From assembly GCA_021776785.1 (NCBI GenBank), contig JAJFFF010000011.1, positions 1-64,000 on the forward strand: a stretch of 64,000 nucleotides of DNA. Reading direction: 5' to 3'. The notes beneath the pieces were generated by a model. The model had not been told where the DNA came from and did not search any database. It saw only the letters and a list, made by a program, of their open reading frames with translations. Position numbers and translations under genes: made by a program. Origin of the DNA: Planctomycetota bacterium (GTDB lineage Bacteria > Planctomycetota > PLA2). Below are positions 33,833 to 42,884 of this stretch, one piece after another (within the stretch, counting starts at the first letter, position 1; every line of letters begins with the position of its first letter).

Positions 33833-35440
33833 CTACGGTCTTGTTGCGGCGGAGCGCGTGATCTGATCCCACGTCAAGTCGAACTTCAGCAGGTACTTGC
33901 GTAGCCGGTCCGAGTCGTTGGTGATGCGTTTTTTGGTCCGCGACACGGCAAAGAGGCGCCGCCCCGCGTCGGCGAGGGTCTGCGAGGCTCGGCACACCGC
34001 CATCACTTCGGCCAACTGCACCGCGTCAAATCGATCCAAGTCACGGAAGCGAGCGCCCATGACTTCGGCCAGTGTCTGTTCCACATCCGATTCCGTCGGC
34101 GCGCAGCTCCAGTTCCGTTCGAGGCGCGCGATCTCCTCCTCGACGTCGGTGCGCACGACGCGCCCACCGCGACAAAGCGTCGCCATGCGCACGACGGCTG
34201 CGTTGAGATCGCGGAAGTTCGCGCGCCACTCGGCTTGGGGCGACGTCGCAAACTCGAGAAAGCGTTCCCGCGCCGCGCGGTTGAACGTGACACGTTCGCC
34301 CGTCCGTTCGGCCGCCCGCTCGACCTCGTACTCGAAGTTGGGGGCAATGTCCTCGGTGCGATCTTTCAGTCCCGGCAATCGAAACGTCCAAAGATTGATT
34401 CGCGCCAACAAGTCCTCACGGAAGCGGCCTGCCGCCACCTCGTCCACGAGATCTTTGTGGGTCCCCGCAAACAACTGAAAACGACTCGTCACTTCGCGGT
34501 CGGATCCAAACGGCAAAAACCGTTTCTCCTCCAACGCGCGCAGCAACATGGCTTGTTCATCCAAACCAAGCTCACCGATCTCGTCGAGAAACAACACGCC
34601 GCCGTCGGCCGCGCGCAGGAGCCCACGCCGATCCGTCGTCGCGCCGGTAAACGCACCCTTTACATGACCAAACAGCGCGGACATTGCGCTCGTGCCATGC
34701 AGCGTCGCACAGTTGAGCTCAACGAACTCGCCGGTGACTTGCCGGCGCTTGGACTTTAGGTCGTAGATCCGTTGGGCAAGCTGCGACTTACCCGCACCCG
34801 TCGGCCCCGTGAGCAAAATCGGGTCCCGCGTGCGCAAGGCCACGCGTTCTAACTGTTCGATGAGATGGTTAAAGGCCGCGTTGCGCGTCGCGATGCCCGA
34901 CTTCAAAAGCGACTCCCCCTCCTGGTGCTCGCGCGCGAATCGTTGCGCGATCTTGTCGTAACGATCGAGGTCGAGATCAATAATGTCGTAGCGCCCCGGC
35001 GCCGCATCGCGCACGCGTTTGGTCGGTGAAGTCTGAATCAACTTTCCGGGAAGGTGACGCGTCTCCGTGAGGAGAAAGGAGACGATCTGCGCCACGTGCG
35101 TCCCGGTCGTGATGTGGACCAGATAGTCCTCGACCTCGGGCTGAAACGGGTACGCGCGCGCCCAGTCGTGCAGCGCGGAGTACATCGCTTCAAAGTCCCA
35201 CATGTCGGGCACCTCAAAGGGCCAGATGCGGACCTTGGTCTCCGGCGAAATCAATGCAATGTCTTCGACGATGGCGTCCGCTAACGTCTGCGCCCGCGGG
35301 GACACCAAAAGCTCCAAGCGATCGATGACCAGATCGTCTTGCTGGCACAGCGCCACGGTCGGCCGCCAGCGCGTCCACCGCTCCGCCCCGGCGCCACGGT
35401 CGAGCGTTGTCCCCAAGAATCCGATGGCCACGTTCGGCAT
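33833..35440 (-). CDS. rtcR: RtcR, sigma-54 activator of the RNA-repair operon
   Basis: The protein has 535 residues. Residues 1-~185 are the RtcR CARF-like sensory domain (IGFLGTTLDRGAG, DDLVIDRLELLVSPRAQTLA, EDYLVHITTGTHVAQIVSFL). Next comes the AAA+ sigma-54 activation domain: Walker A GPTGAGKS, GAFTGA loop (sigma-54 contact), Walker B GGVLFLDEIGEL and an arginine-finger region. The C-terminal DNA-binding part is ~440-535. In E. coli RtcR turns on rtcBA after a nucleic-acid-derived ligand binds the CARF-like domain. It is divergent from rtcB with a 228-bp gap. Confidence 0.95.
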   Translation of the reverse strand: MPNVAIGFLGTTLDRGAGAERWTRWRPTVALCQQDDLVIDRLELLVSPRAQTLADAIVEDIALISPETKVRIWPFEVPDMWDFEAMYSALHDWARAYPFQPEVEDYLVHITTGTHVAQIVSFLLTETRHLPGKLIQTSPTKRVRDAAPGRYDIIDLDLDRYDKIAQRFAREHQEGESLLKSGIATRNAAFNHLIEQLERVALRTRDPILLTGPTGAGKSQLAQRIYDLKSKRRQVTGEFVELNCATLHGTSAMSALFGHVKGAFTGATTDRRGLLRAADGGVLFLDEIGELGLDEQAMLLRALEEKRFLPFGSDREVTSRFQLFAGTHKDLVDEVAAGRFREDLLARINLWTFRLPGLKDRTEDIAPNFEYEVERAAERTGERVTFNRAARERFLEFATSPQAEWRANFRDLNAAVVRMATLCRGGRVVRTDVEEEIARLERNWSCAPTESDVEQTLAEVMGARFRDLDRFDAVQLAEVMAVCRASQTLADAGRRLFAVSRTKKRITNDSDRLRKYLLKFDLTWDQITRSAATRP

Positions 35441-35572
35441 ATCTAGAATTCTATATTATAGCACCACGTAGACTTCTCACGCCCTCTACACGAAGTGCCT
35501 CCCCATCAATAATTTCGCACAACTGCTTGTTAATGCTGCTCTTACAACGTTTTTGCGGTGCCGCGCGACGAA

Positions 35573-35588
35573 TGGTACGCCGCTTGTG
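35573..35588 (+). promoter_or_regulatory. Candidate sigma-54 promoter for rtcBA
   Basis: TGGTACG-CCGC-TTGTG matches the -24/-12 consensus TGGCACG-N4-TTGCW except at two positions, with correct spacing and the GG of the -24 element intact. The -12 element ends GT rather than the usual GC. It lies 81 bp ahead of the rtcB ATG and in the orientation expected for RtcR-dependent transcription. Confidence 0.35.
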
Positions 35589-35668
35589 TTAACTCTGGTG
35601 TCGTGGGGCGGTTCCCGGGGCGCTTGCGCGCCTTTGTTGGGGACCGCCCCGTCGATCGGAGCCAAACC

Positions 35669-37138
35669 ATGAGTCATACCCTCCAGATCACCGGCGCCGC
35701 CACAGCGGAATTACACGTGGGCGCCGCCACGCCCATCACCGTGATCGGGACCGACCCGATCCGGGAGAGCTTTGGCGCAAAGACGCTGCAGCAGGCCGTG
35801 AACTCGCGGAACGCACCCGGCGTGGTGGATGTCGTGCTCAACCCCGACGCTCACGTCGGGTACGGCGCGCCCGTCGGCTCGGTGCTCGTGTCGCCGAGCC
35901 ACATCTATCCGGGTCCGGTCGGCGTCGACATCAAGTGCTCGATGAGCCTGCTTCAGCTCGACCTCCCGGCGGATCAGATCGTCGACCGGGCGACCCGGCG
36001 GGCGATCATCAAAGCGATCGCCGAGCGGACACCGACCGGACCGGGCAAGGGGCAGCGGAATGCAAAAAAGTCGCGGCGGTCCGGCCCGTTCTTGGGGCGG
36101 TCCGCCGTCGTGTCCGGCGCGTCCGCGTCTGTCTGCGAACAGTTTGGTATCCCGACGCACTGGGCCACCCGGTGCGAGGACGCGTTTCACCGGGGTCACG
36201 ACGGCACCGAAGACGCGCTTGCGCAGCGGCTCGATGTACACACCAAAGAAAAGCGGTACGAACGGCTCGCGAGCAAGTTCGCCCAGCTCGGTTCGTACGG
36301 CGGCGGCAACCACTTTGGCGAATGCGAAGTCGTGGAAGCGATTGACGAAGCGATGACGCATGCGTTCGGCATGACGCCCAACGCGGTGGCGTTCTTGTCG
36401 CACTGCGGATCGCGGGGCTTTGGCCACGACCTTGCGGCGCATCAGTTCAAGACGATGAACTTGGCATTTGCCAAGACAGGGCGGGCGCTTCCGGCCGGCG
36501 ATCGGCAGCTTGTGTACGCCGAGCTCGATACGCCGGAAGCGAACGATTACCTCGACGACATGGCGCTCGGCGCCAACTTCGCGACGGTGAACCACCTGCT
36601 GATCAACGCACTCGTGCTGGAGGCGTTTCAGGAAGTAATCCCGGGCGTGAAGGGAGACCTTGTGTATTTCATCAGCCACAACATCGCGCGGAAAGAACCG
36701 TACCGAAACACCGAAGCGTGGGTGCACCGCAAGGGCGCGACGCGGGCGTTTCCGGCCGGGCATCCGTCGCTGGTCGGCACGCCGTTTCAAGACATCGGTC
36801 ATCCGATTCTCCTGCCGGGCAACCCGCGGGACGGATCCATGGTCATGGTCGCGGAAGCGGGCGCCGAAACGAGTGCGCACAGCGTCAACCACGGCGCCGG
36901 GCGAGCGATGAGTCGGACGGCGGCGAAGAAAAATTTGGATCAGCAGACCGTCGATGCCGAGCTCGACCAGTACGACATCATGTCCAACACGCGGCGGTAC
37001 CCGCTCGACGAGGCACCGGATGCGTACAAGGATTTCAACGAAGTGCTTTCGTCCGTGGAGCAGGCTGGGTTGGCCCGCCATGTCGCTCGGCTCAACGCAC
37101 GGTTCGTCATCAAGGACGGCGCACCGGCGGACGACTAG
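35669..37138 (+). CDS. rtcB: RtcB, 3'-phosphate RNA ligase
   Basis: The protein has 489 residues from the ATG at 35669 (GGAG upstream). The frame from 35558 would add an implausible leader. RtcB joins RNA 2',3'-cyclic phosphate or 3'-phosphate ends to 5'-OH ends using GTP and Mn(II). Motifs are NPDAHVGYGAPVGSVLVS, VGVDIKCSMSLL (metal-binding Cys and Asp), SYGGGNHFGE, FLSHCGSRGFGHDLA and the GMP-accepting histidine in VNHGAGRAMSR. It acts in repair of tRNA and rRNA breaks. It is the first gene of the rtcBA operon, 14 bp before rtcA. Confidence 0.96.
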   Translation: MSHTLQITGAATAELHVGAATPITVIGTDPIRESFGAKTLQQAVNSRNAPGVVDVVLNPDAHVGYGAPVGSVLVSPSHIYPGPVGVDIKCSMSLLQLDLPADQIVDRATRRAIIKAIAERTPTGPGKGQRNAKKSRRSGPFLGRSAVVSGASASVCEQFGIPTHWATRCEDAFHRGHDGTEDALAQRLDVHTKEKRYERLASKFAQLGSYGGGNHFGECEVVEAIDEAMTHAFGMTPNAVAFLSHCGSRGFGHDLAAHQFKTMNLAFAKTGRALPAGDRQLVYAELDTPEANDYLDDMALGANFATVNHLLINALVLEAFQEVIPGVKGDLVYFISHNIARKEPYRNTEAWVHRKGATRAFPAGHPSLVGTPFQDIGHPILLPGNPRDGSMVMVAEAGAETSAHSVNHGAGRAMSRTAAKKNLDQQTVDAELDQYDIMSNTRRYPLDEAPDAYKDFNEVLSSVEQAGLARHVARLNARFVIKDGAPADD

Positions 37139-37152
37139 AATGTGAATCTGAC

Positions 37153-38175
37153 ATGATCACCATCGATGGTTCGATGGGAGAGGGCGGCGGCCAAGTCATC
37201 CGAAGCGCTGTCGCTCTCTCCCTGGTCACGGGAACGCCCGTGCGATTGCAAAACATTCGCGCGGGGCGTAGCAAGCCCGGCGTGTTGCGCCAGCACCACA
37301 CCGCTCTCGCGGCGGCCGCGACGATTTCGAACGGCACGCTTGACGGCGGAGCCGTCGGCGACACCAGCGCTGAGTTTTCTCCCGGACGCGTGGTTCCCGG
37401 CGACTACGAGTTCGCCGTGGGCAGCGCCGGTAGCACCACGCTCGTGTTTCAGACGATCTTGCCGGCTCTGTTACTCGTGGATCGCGTGTCCACAATCACG
37501 TTGTCCGGCGGAACGCACAATCCGTGGGCGCCACCTGTGGACTACCTCGCGCAGGTGTTCGCTCCTCTCCTCGAACGCATGGGCGGCCGGATCGAGATCG
37601 AGACGGAGCGGTACGGGTTCGCGCCCGCGGGCGGTGGTCAGTGGCGCGCCACCGTTCACCCCCTCCGCTCCTGGAAAGAGCTCCAGCTCCACGAACGCGG
37701 CGACGTGCATACACGACGCGCCACAATCCTTATCGCGAATCTTCCGGGAGGGCGCGCCGTCGCGGAGCGCGAGCGGCGCGTTCTCGTGCGCCGCCTCAAC
37801 TGGCGCGAGTGCGACGTCACCGTGCAGGATGTGCCCAACTCCGCGGGGCCCGGCAACGTGATTTTATGCACGGTGGAGTCGGACAGCGTGACCGAGATGG
37901 GTGTGGCCTTCGGGCAACTGGGCGTGCGCGCGGAGTCGGTTGCTCGTGCGGCCGCTAACCAAGTGCGCGCCTATCTAACGCACGACGCACCCGTGGGCGA
38001 GCACCTCGCCGATCAACTGATGCTGCCGCTCACGCTCGCCGGCAAGGGGAGCTTCGTCACCGGACGGCTTTCTCGCCACGCGACGACGAATCGTGACGTG
38101 CTCGCCATGTTTGACGTGGCTCCGCTCCGGATCGAAAGCTACGGCGCGCGTACGCAGCGCGTGTTCGTCGGTTGA
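37153..38175 (+). CDS. rtcA: RtcA, RNA 3'-terminal phosphate cyclase
   Basis: The protein has 340 residues from the ATG at 37153. RtcA makes 2',3'-cyclic phosphates from RNA 3'-phosphates using ATP, via a covalent adenylyl-His. Conserved blocks: MGEGGGQVIRSAVALS, GRSKPGVLRQHHTALAAAA, FSPGRV, FAVGSAGSTTLVFQTILPAL, GGTHNPWAPPVDYL and the catalytic His in GEHLADQLMLPL. It supplies or recycles ends for RtcB. It follows rtcB by 14 bp, so the two are co-transcribed under RtcR control. Confidence 0.96.
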   Translation: MITIDGSMGEGGGQVIRSAVALSLVTGTPVRLQNIRAGRSKPGVLRQHHTALAAAATISNGTLDGGAVGDTSAEFSPGRVVPGDYEFAVGSAGSTTLVFQTILPALLLVDRVSTITLSGGTHNPWAPPVDYLAQVFAPLLERMGGRIEIETERYGFAPAGGGQWRATVHPLRSWKELQLHERGDVHTRRATILIANLPGGRAVAERERRVLVRRLNWRECDVTVQDVPNSAGPGNVILCTVESDSVTEMGVAFGQLGVRAESVARAAANQVRAYLTHDAPVGEHLADQLMLPLTLAGKGSFVTGRLSRHATTNRDVLAMFDVAPLRIESYGARTQRVFVG

Positions 38176-38202
38176 GCCGCACGCTCAGGATTATTTTTTT
38201 TT
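38173..38202 (+). terminator. Weak intrinsic terminator after rtcA
   Basis: TGAGC / GCTCA (38173-38177, 38183-38187) with a CGCAC loop starts inside the rtcA stop codon, and a run of nine T residues (38194-38202) follows. The T-run also encodes the terminal lysines (KKK) of the convergent HEAT-repeat gene, so one stretch serves as codons on one strand and possible terminator on the other. The six-base gap and short stem make it weak. Confidence 0.35.
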
Positions 38203-38943
38203 CAGATCGCGAAGGATCGCGCGCGCCAGCGGCGACGTTTCTTTGGCCAGGAGAACGCATGCCGCCGCACGCTTCTTGCCCGTCAGCGAACGCAGGGACC
38301 ACCCCGCAGGGCCGGCGACATCGGGATCGCGCAACGCGCGCATGAGCGTCGGCACGACGTCTGGATGATCGAGCTTGGCGAGATGCCCCACGGCGACTCG
38401 ACGGAACGCCGATGGACCGCGCGCGATCGCCACAATCTTCGGCGCCGCCAACGTATCGCGAAGTTGAGTCAACGTGCGGATCGCGCGATCGCACGTCGTC
38501 GGTCCATCCAGCTCGCGCCGTAGTCGCGCGCGCACGTTCGGATCCATGAGGCGCGCGACCGCTTGCCGCGCCCCGGCCACGTCCGCGCCAAGGCCCCAAA
38601 CCCCGTTGGGTGTGATTTTGCCCTTGCCGTCCACGCGATGGACCGAGCCCCAGTCGCGCGCGGCTCCGTCGGCCTCCACGAACACAAGCACGCGCGCCCC
38701 CCTTTTGAGCTCGAGTTTGGTCGCGCCGGAAAACCACAGCTTCGCTTTGTTTCGAATGCGCGTTGGCCAGAGCTTTGGAGCTTTTTTGCCATGCAGGACG
38801 TGCTGAACGGTCACGCCTTTTTTGCCCACCGTTCCCACGAGAACCCAACGCGCGGTTCCGAGGTAGTCGGCCATCGGCGTCGGAGCCGGATACCGGCCCG
38901 CAAGAACCGGAGACAGGATAAACAACAACGTGACAACGCGCAC
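38191..38943 (-). CDS. Exported HEAT-repeat protein
   Basis: The protein is about 250 residues from GTG 38943, which opens a signal peptide (VRVVTLLFILSPVLAG). Earlier starts reach into the neighbouring kinase gene. After an OB/SH3-like beta part (WVLVGTVGKKGVTVQHVLHG), residues ~135-245 contain HEAT-like helical pairs (RRVAVGHLAKLDHPDVVPTL, MRALRDPDVAGPAGWSL). It ends in three lysines. The helical repeats imply a protein-binding role outside the cytoplasm. It is 57 bp after the histidine kinase gene on the same strand, perhaps co-transcribed. Confidence 0.65.
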   Translation of the reverse strand: MRVVTLLFILSPVLAGRYPAPTPMADYLGTARWVLVGTVGKKGVTVQHVLHGKKAPKLWPTRIRNKAKLWFSGATKLELKRGARVLVFVEADGAARDWGSVHRVDGKGKITPNGVWGLGADVAGARQAVARLMDPNVRARLRRELDGPTTCDRAIRTLTQLRDTLAAPKIVAIARGPSAFRRVAVGHLAKLDHPDVVPTLMRALRDPDVAGPAGWSLRSLTGKKRAAACVLLAKETSPLARAILRDLKKK

Positions 38944-38999
38944 AGGTTTGTGAACGGCTCCGCCGCGATGCTGGAACACGAATTCGAGATGGAGCCCGG

Positions 39000-41396
39000 C
39001 TACGCGCGCGGCGACGCCGGCGCTTCGGCGCACTGCATCGACGCGCTCCAGCGCACCACCGCTTCGAGCAGCTTGGCGCGCTGGATCGGCTTGGTAATGA
39101 ACCCGTCAAATCCGTGCGCAAGGCAGCGATCGCGCGTGTCCTCCAACGCATCGGCGGTCAGCGCGACGATGGGACCGGGGTAACCGGTTGCGCGCAACTG
39201 AATCGTAGCCGCTTCGCCATCGAGAACCGGCATCATGAGATCCATCAGGATCAGGTCGTACGGACCGCCGTCTCGCATCGCCTGGGTCCCCGCTTCGACG
39301 GCGAGGGCACCGTTTGCAACCACGGAGACAACGGCGCCCGCCCGCTCCAAGATCGCGACCATGAGTCTTTGATTCACCTTCGTGTCTTCGGCGAGAAGAA
39401 TGCGCGTGCCTTCGATGCTCTGTTGCGGCGTCGTTTTCTTGCGCGGCGGAAGGTGCGTCGCGACATCCGGCTCGACCATTTCGATGGGCTCTTCTTCGAT
39501 GACCGGAAGCGTCAGCGTGAAGGTGGTTCCTTCGCCCTCAACGCTCGTCGCCGACAACTCGCCGTTCATCAGCCGTGCCAACTCGTGAGCGATCGTGAGA
39601 CCGAGCCCGGTGCCACCGAAACGACGGGTCGTCGAACTGTCCGCTTGCACGAACGGCTTAAAGATCTTTTCGACCTGCGCCGGCGACATACCAATGCCGG
39701 TGTCGCGCACGTCGATACTCCAAATGCCCGCGTGCAGCGTCGTCGCTCGGTAGTGAGACACGATGCGAACCACACCTTTTTCCGTGAACTTCAGCGCGTT
39801 GCCGACCAGATTGAGAAAGATCTGGCCGAGGCGGGTCGTGTCGGCGCAGATCGCCCGCGGGATCTTGGTCTCGAACTCAGCGATCAACTGCAAGCCGCGA
39901 TCTTGCGCACGCGGCTGGAGCAGGCGCACCACATCTCCGATCACCGCCGCCGGCGAGCACGGGCGCACTTCAAGATCGACACGGCCGGCTTCGATCTTCG
40001 AAAGGTCGAGAATGTCGTTGATGACGCGCAGTAGGTGATGCGCGCTTCCACTGATCGCTCGCAGGTACTCGCGTCGCGCCTCTTCGTCGACCGATGTCTC
40101 CACGAGCAAATCGCCGTAGCCGACGATAGCGGTTAGAGGCGTACGAATTTCGTGACTCATGTTGGCGAGGAATGCGCTTTTCGCGCGATTCGACAGTTCC
40201 GCGAGCTGTCCCGCCCGCAAACGCTCCGTCATATGATTGAACGAGTTGGCCAGTTCGCCAATCTCGTCACGGCCCAGCGGCTCGACCTCATAGTTCAAGT
40301 TGCCGGCGCCGATTTCCCGCGTCGCGATGCGAAGTTGGGCCATCCGTCGCGGAATGGACCGCAAAACCGTCCACGCGATCAGCACGCCCACGAACGTGAC
40401 AATGCCGGCCAGCCACAAGACCTTTCGGCGCAAGCTCCGCACAGGACTGAGCAGCACACCGAGGTCAGACTCGACGACGAGGCTCCAATGCGGCGTCCAC
40501 GGATCGACGACCGATCCGGCGCGCACAACCAGCAGCGCCTGCTCGCCGTGGTTGCGCGTCACGTGGGAAACGCCGGTGTTCTTGAGAAGCCCGTCGAGCA
40601 ATTCGCGCGCGGACGTTCCAAATTTCCACTGCGACGACGTGCTATGGACGACCACGTCCCGTTGATCGACTAGTGTAATGAAGGACTCGGCACTGCGGCG
40701 GTAAGAGCGAGACCACTCATCCAAGAGCTCCAACACATCCCGAATGTTGTAGACGGCCTTCAACACGCCAAGGAACTCGCCGCCCGTGTCCTCGATGCGG
40801 AGTGCGATATCGATCGAATGAATGCGGGCGCTATCGTCGTATTCGACCGATCCGTAGTACTGCCCGCGATCGCGCGCTTCCACCCACCAGCGTTCGTCGT
40901 CTTGTCGGAAGTCCGATGTGCGACTCGTTTGCGCGGCATTGACGCCGTAGCGGTTGGTGACAAACACTTCGCCGAAGACCGGAAACCCGGCGATGGCGCG
41001 ACGCGCGGCGAGGTCGGATCGGAGCTCACGCGAAACGGTACTCGCCTCAATCCGCTCGGCAAACGGGTTGTCGCCGCCAGAACGCCACTCCTGATCGCGG
41101 GCGGCAATGATTGCTGCGCGGTCCGGAAGCGCCGCCCACTGCTTGTTGTCCGCTCGCAGCATGGCGCGGAGGGACGGCGAGCGGGCGGCAACGCGCCACG
41201 TCTCGATGCGACGCGACATAGCAAGTCTGATCTCATGCAGGCTATCGGCAGCCATCCGGTTTGCGTACTCCCGGATCCCGCGCCGCAGCGCGCTCTCACC
41301 CGTGTTTAACGAGTACACGCTCACAACCCATGTCAACACGACGAGCAACGAAGTCGCTGATAAGAGGCGAGCTAGCATGGATCTCAATGGATCCAT
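39000..41396 (-). CDS. Hybrid sensor histidine kinase
   Basis: The protein has 798 residues. Two membrane spans (~9-27 and ~326-345) enclose a periplasmic double-Cache-type sensor domain. A HAMP-like linker (GNLNYEVEPLGRDEIGELAN) precedes the HisKA box ANMSHEIRTPLTAIVGYGD (H415). The HATPase has N-box LNLVGNALKF, G1 VRDTGIGM and G2 GGTGLGLTIA. A C-terminal receiver domain has phospho-Asp in DLILMDLMMPV and Lys in FITKPIQ. It senses an extracellular cue and relays phosphate internally. The output regulator is not in the window, so the phosphotransfer partner is unknown. Confidence 0.93.
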   Translation of the reverse strand: MDPLRSMLARLLSATSLLVVLTWVVSVYSLNTGESALRRGIREYANRMAADSLHEIRLAMSRRIETWRVAARSPSLRAMLRADNKQWAALPDRAAIIAARDQEWRSGGDNPFAERIEASTVSRELRSDLAARRAIAGFPVFGEVFVTNRYGVNAAQTSRTSDFRQDDERWWVEARDRGQYYGSVEYDDSARIHSIDIALRIEDTGGEFLGVLKAVYNIRDVLELLDEWSRSYRRSAESFITLVDQRDVVVHSTSSQWKFGTSARELLDGLLKNTGVSHVTRNHGEQALLVVRAGSVVDPWTPHWSLVVESDLGVLLSPVRSLRRKVLWLAGIVTFVGVLIAWTVLRSIPRRMAQLRIATREIGAGNLNYEVEPLGRDEIGELANSFNHMTERLRAGQLAELSNRAKSAFLANMSHEIRTPLTAIVGYGDLLVETSVDEEARREYLRAISGSAHHLLRVINDILDLSKIEAGRVDLEVRPCSPAAVIGDVVRLLQPRAQDRGLQLIAEFETKIPRAICADTTRLGQIFLNLVGNALKFTEKGVVRIVSHYRATTLHAGIWSIDVRDTGIGMSPAQVEKIFKPFVQADSSTTRRFGGTGLGLTIAHELARLMNGELSATSVEGEGTTFTLTLPVIEEEPIEMVEPDVATHLPPRKKTTPQQSIEGTRILLAEDTKVNQRLMVAILERAGAVVSVVANGALAVEAGTQAMRDGGPYDLILMDLMMPVLDGEAATIQLRATGYPGPIVALTADALEDTRDRCLAHGFDGFITKPIQRAKLLEAVVRWSASMQCAEAPASPRA

Positions 41397-41541
41397 CTAA
41401 TCGACCGTTCGCGCAAACGCGGCGGAGATGAATTCTTACACACGCCGCTGTTTTCAGGCGAGCCCGGTAAACATTCGTGGGCGCGGCGATGGCTGTCGCC
41501 GCTCCCACGAACAAACCGGTACAAGTTACAAGGATCGACGG

Positions 41542-42240
41542 CTACTCAGCGGCCTCCTCAAAGACCTGGAACGTGTCCAAGTCGATCGCTAAGAAGACGT
41601 CCGCGCCGTCCAACGTGGCGTTCACTAACAAGAGTTCCGAGTCGTCGTCTAAAAACATCGTGCCGGTCATCGAGCTAGCTCCGTCGGAGCTGGAGAACAC
41701 AAAGTTCGGGAACGCGCCGCCGACGTTTCCGAGCGGCCAGTTCACGTTGAACGATCCGCTGCTAAGCGTGCACCCCGCGCCGTCATCGAGAGAAATGGGA
41801 CCAGCGATCAAGAGGATGGAAACGTCCGACGACAGGCGGTTGAAGTTGATCCCCGTCGCCGTCCCGTCGATCACGCCCTGAAAAACCAGGTTCAAGGTGA
41901 TGCTCTCATCGTCGTCGAACCCGTCACTCACATCGCTGCCGCCCACGATCGTCACGTCCATCGTGATCTCGGGCGTCCCATCGTTCTCGAGATCGATCGA
42001 CATCGAATACTCGGTGGCCGAACTCTGCGTCACGCCCGCCGGCAACGCGGAACCGTTCAAGACATCCGCTAGGTCCTGCATGCGCTCGACGAGACGGGTC
42101 AACACGTTGACGTGTCGCGCAAGACACTCGGCCGGAGCCAACAACGCACCCGATTCGATGGGCGCAAATCCGTTGCCGCCACCCCCTCCGCCGCATCCGG
42201 CTAAAACAAACGCACCAAGGACCGCGTACAACTTCCGCAT
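41542..42240 (-). CDS. Putative lipoprotein with a Gly run
   Basis: The protein has 232 residues. The start is 42240 (GGGAGG upstream), opening MRKLYAVLGAFVLAGCGGGG with lipobox LAGC followed by a poly-Gly linker. The larger open frame to 42612 is antisense to the sigma gene. The mature part has ECLARHVNVLTRLVERMQDL (helical) then beta-rich acidic sequence (EITMDVTIVGGSDVSDGFDDDESI). The GCTLSSGSFNVNWPLG stretch resembles GCTLTASTIGLDL in the lipoprotein at 9730. No domain was recognised. It is divergent from an ECF sigma/membrane-partner operon. Confidence 0.72.
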   Translation of the reverse strand: MRKLYAVLGAFVLAGCGGGGGGNGFAPIESGALLAPAECLARHVNVLTRLVERMQDLADVLNGSALPAGVTQSSATEYSMSIDLENDGTPEITMDVTIVGGSDVSDGFDDDESITLNLVFQGVIDGTATGINFNRLSSDVSILLIAGPISLDDGAGCTLSSGSFNVNWPLGNVGGAFPNFVFSSSDGASSMTGTMFLDDDSELLLVNATLDGADVFLAIDLDTFQVFEEAAE

Positions 42241-42356
42241 GGCTGACCTCCCTCTTATTCCATTGTGGGAAGGTGTGGACTCCCTCACAAGACACGAGTT
42301 GGGGCATTTTCTGTCTTTTTTTGAACCCTCTGCGCCTCCTCGCGCATTATCACCGG

Positions 42357-42884
42357 GTGCCTCGGCCCTCGAAGAGAATCTATACGCGCGAAAGTGAGTT
42401 TGCGGCCTTGGTACGCGAACACCAAGCGGGGTTGTGGCGCTACCTCCGGTATCTAGGTTGCGAGCGTGCGCTAGCCGAAGACCTCGTGCAGGACACATTT
42501 CTCGCCGTATGGAAGCGCCCGTTCGAAGACCGTGGCCCGGAGGCCGCCGGTGCTTATCTCCGCCGTGTCGCCAAGAGCCACTTCTTGATGGCGGTGCGGC
42601 GAAAAAAAACAAGACCGATCGTGCACTCTCTCCGCGAGGCTGATCGCGATTGGTGTGCCTACGTCGGACAAGACGATGGCGCGTCCTATCGCGCAGCCCT
42701 GGCCGCGTGCGTACGCCAACTCAAGCCACGCGCGCGCGATGGCATCGAACGGTTCTACGGAGCAAACGAAACCCGCGACCAAGTCGCTCGCGCCTTGGGG
42801 ATGCAACCCGATGGCGTGAAGTCCCTCCTGCGGCGCGCGCGCGAAGCGTTGCGTACTTGCGTACGACGAAGGATCTCGACATGA
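42357..42884 (+). CDS. ECF sigma factor
   Basis: The protein is about 175 residues from GTG 42357 (PRPSKRIYTRESEFAALVRE). Region 2 contains LWRYLRYLGCERALAEDLVQ then DTFLAVWKRP. Region 4 contains RARDGIERFYGANETRDQVA and ALGMQPDGVKSLLRRAREAL. It does not carry the TIGR02999 blocks, so it belongs to another ECF group. The next gene overlaps its stop by 4 bp (ATGA) and encodes a membrane protein, the classical sigma/anti-sigma layout. The GTG start is chosen because the frame's ATG at 42273 runs over the divergent lipoprotein's leader. Confidence 0.85.
   Translation: MPRPSKRIYTRESEFAALVREHQAGLWRYLRYLGCERALAEDLVQDTFLAVWKRPFEDRGPEAAGAYLRRVAKSHFLMAVRRKKTRPIVHSLREADRDWCAYVGQDDGASYRAALAACVRQLKPRARDGIERFYGANETRDQVARALGMQPDGVKSLLRRAREALRTCVRRRIST

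Noticed and set aside
35711..37081. Long minus-strand open frame (456 codons)
   Set aside because: Fully antisense to rtcB, which has unmistakable motifs. The composition is Arg/His/Val-rich.
33833..38175. Y-RNA or Rsr (Ro60) gene in the rtc locus
   Set aside because: No Ro60-like coding sequence and no recognisable Y-RNA stem were found. The gaps around rtcB are short (228 bp and 14 bp).
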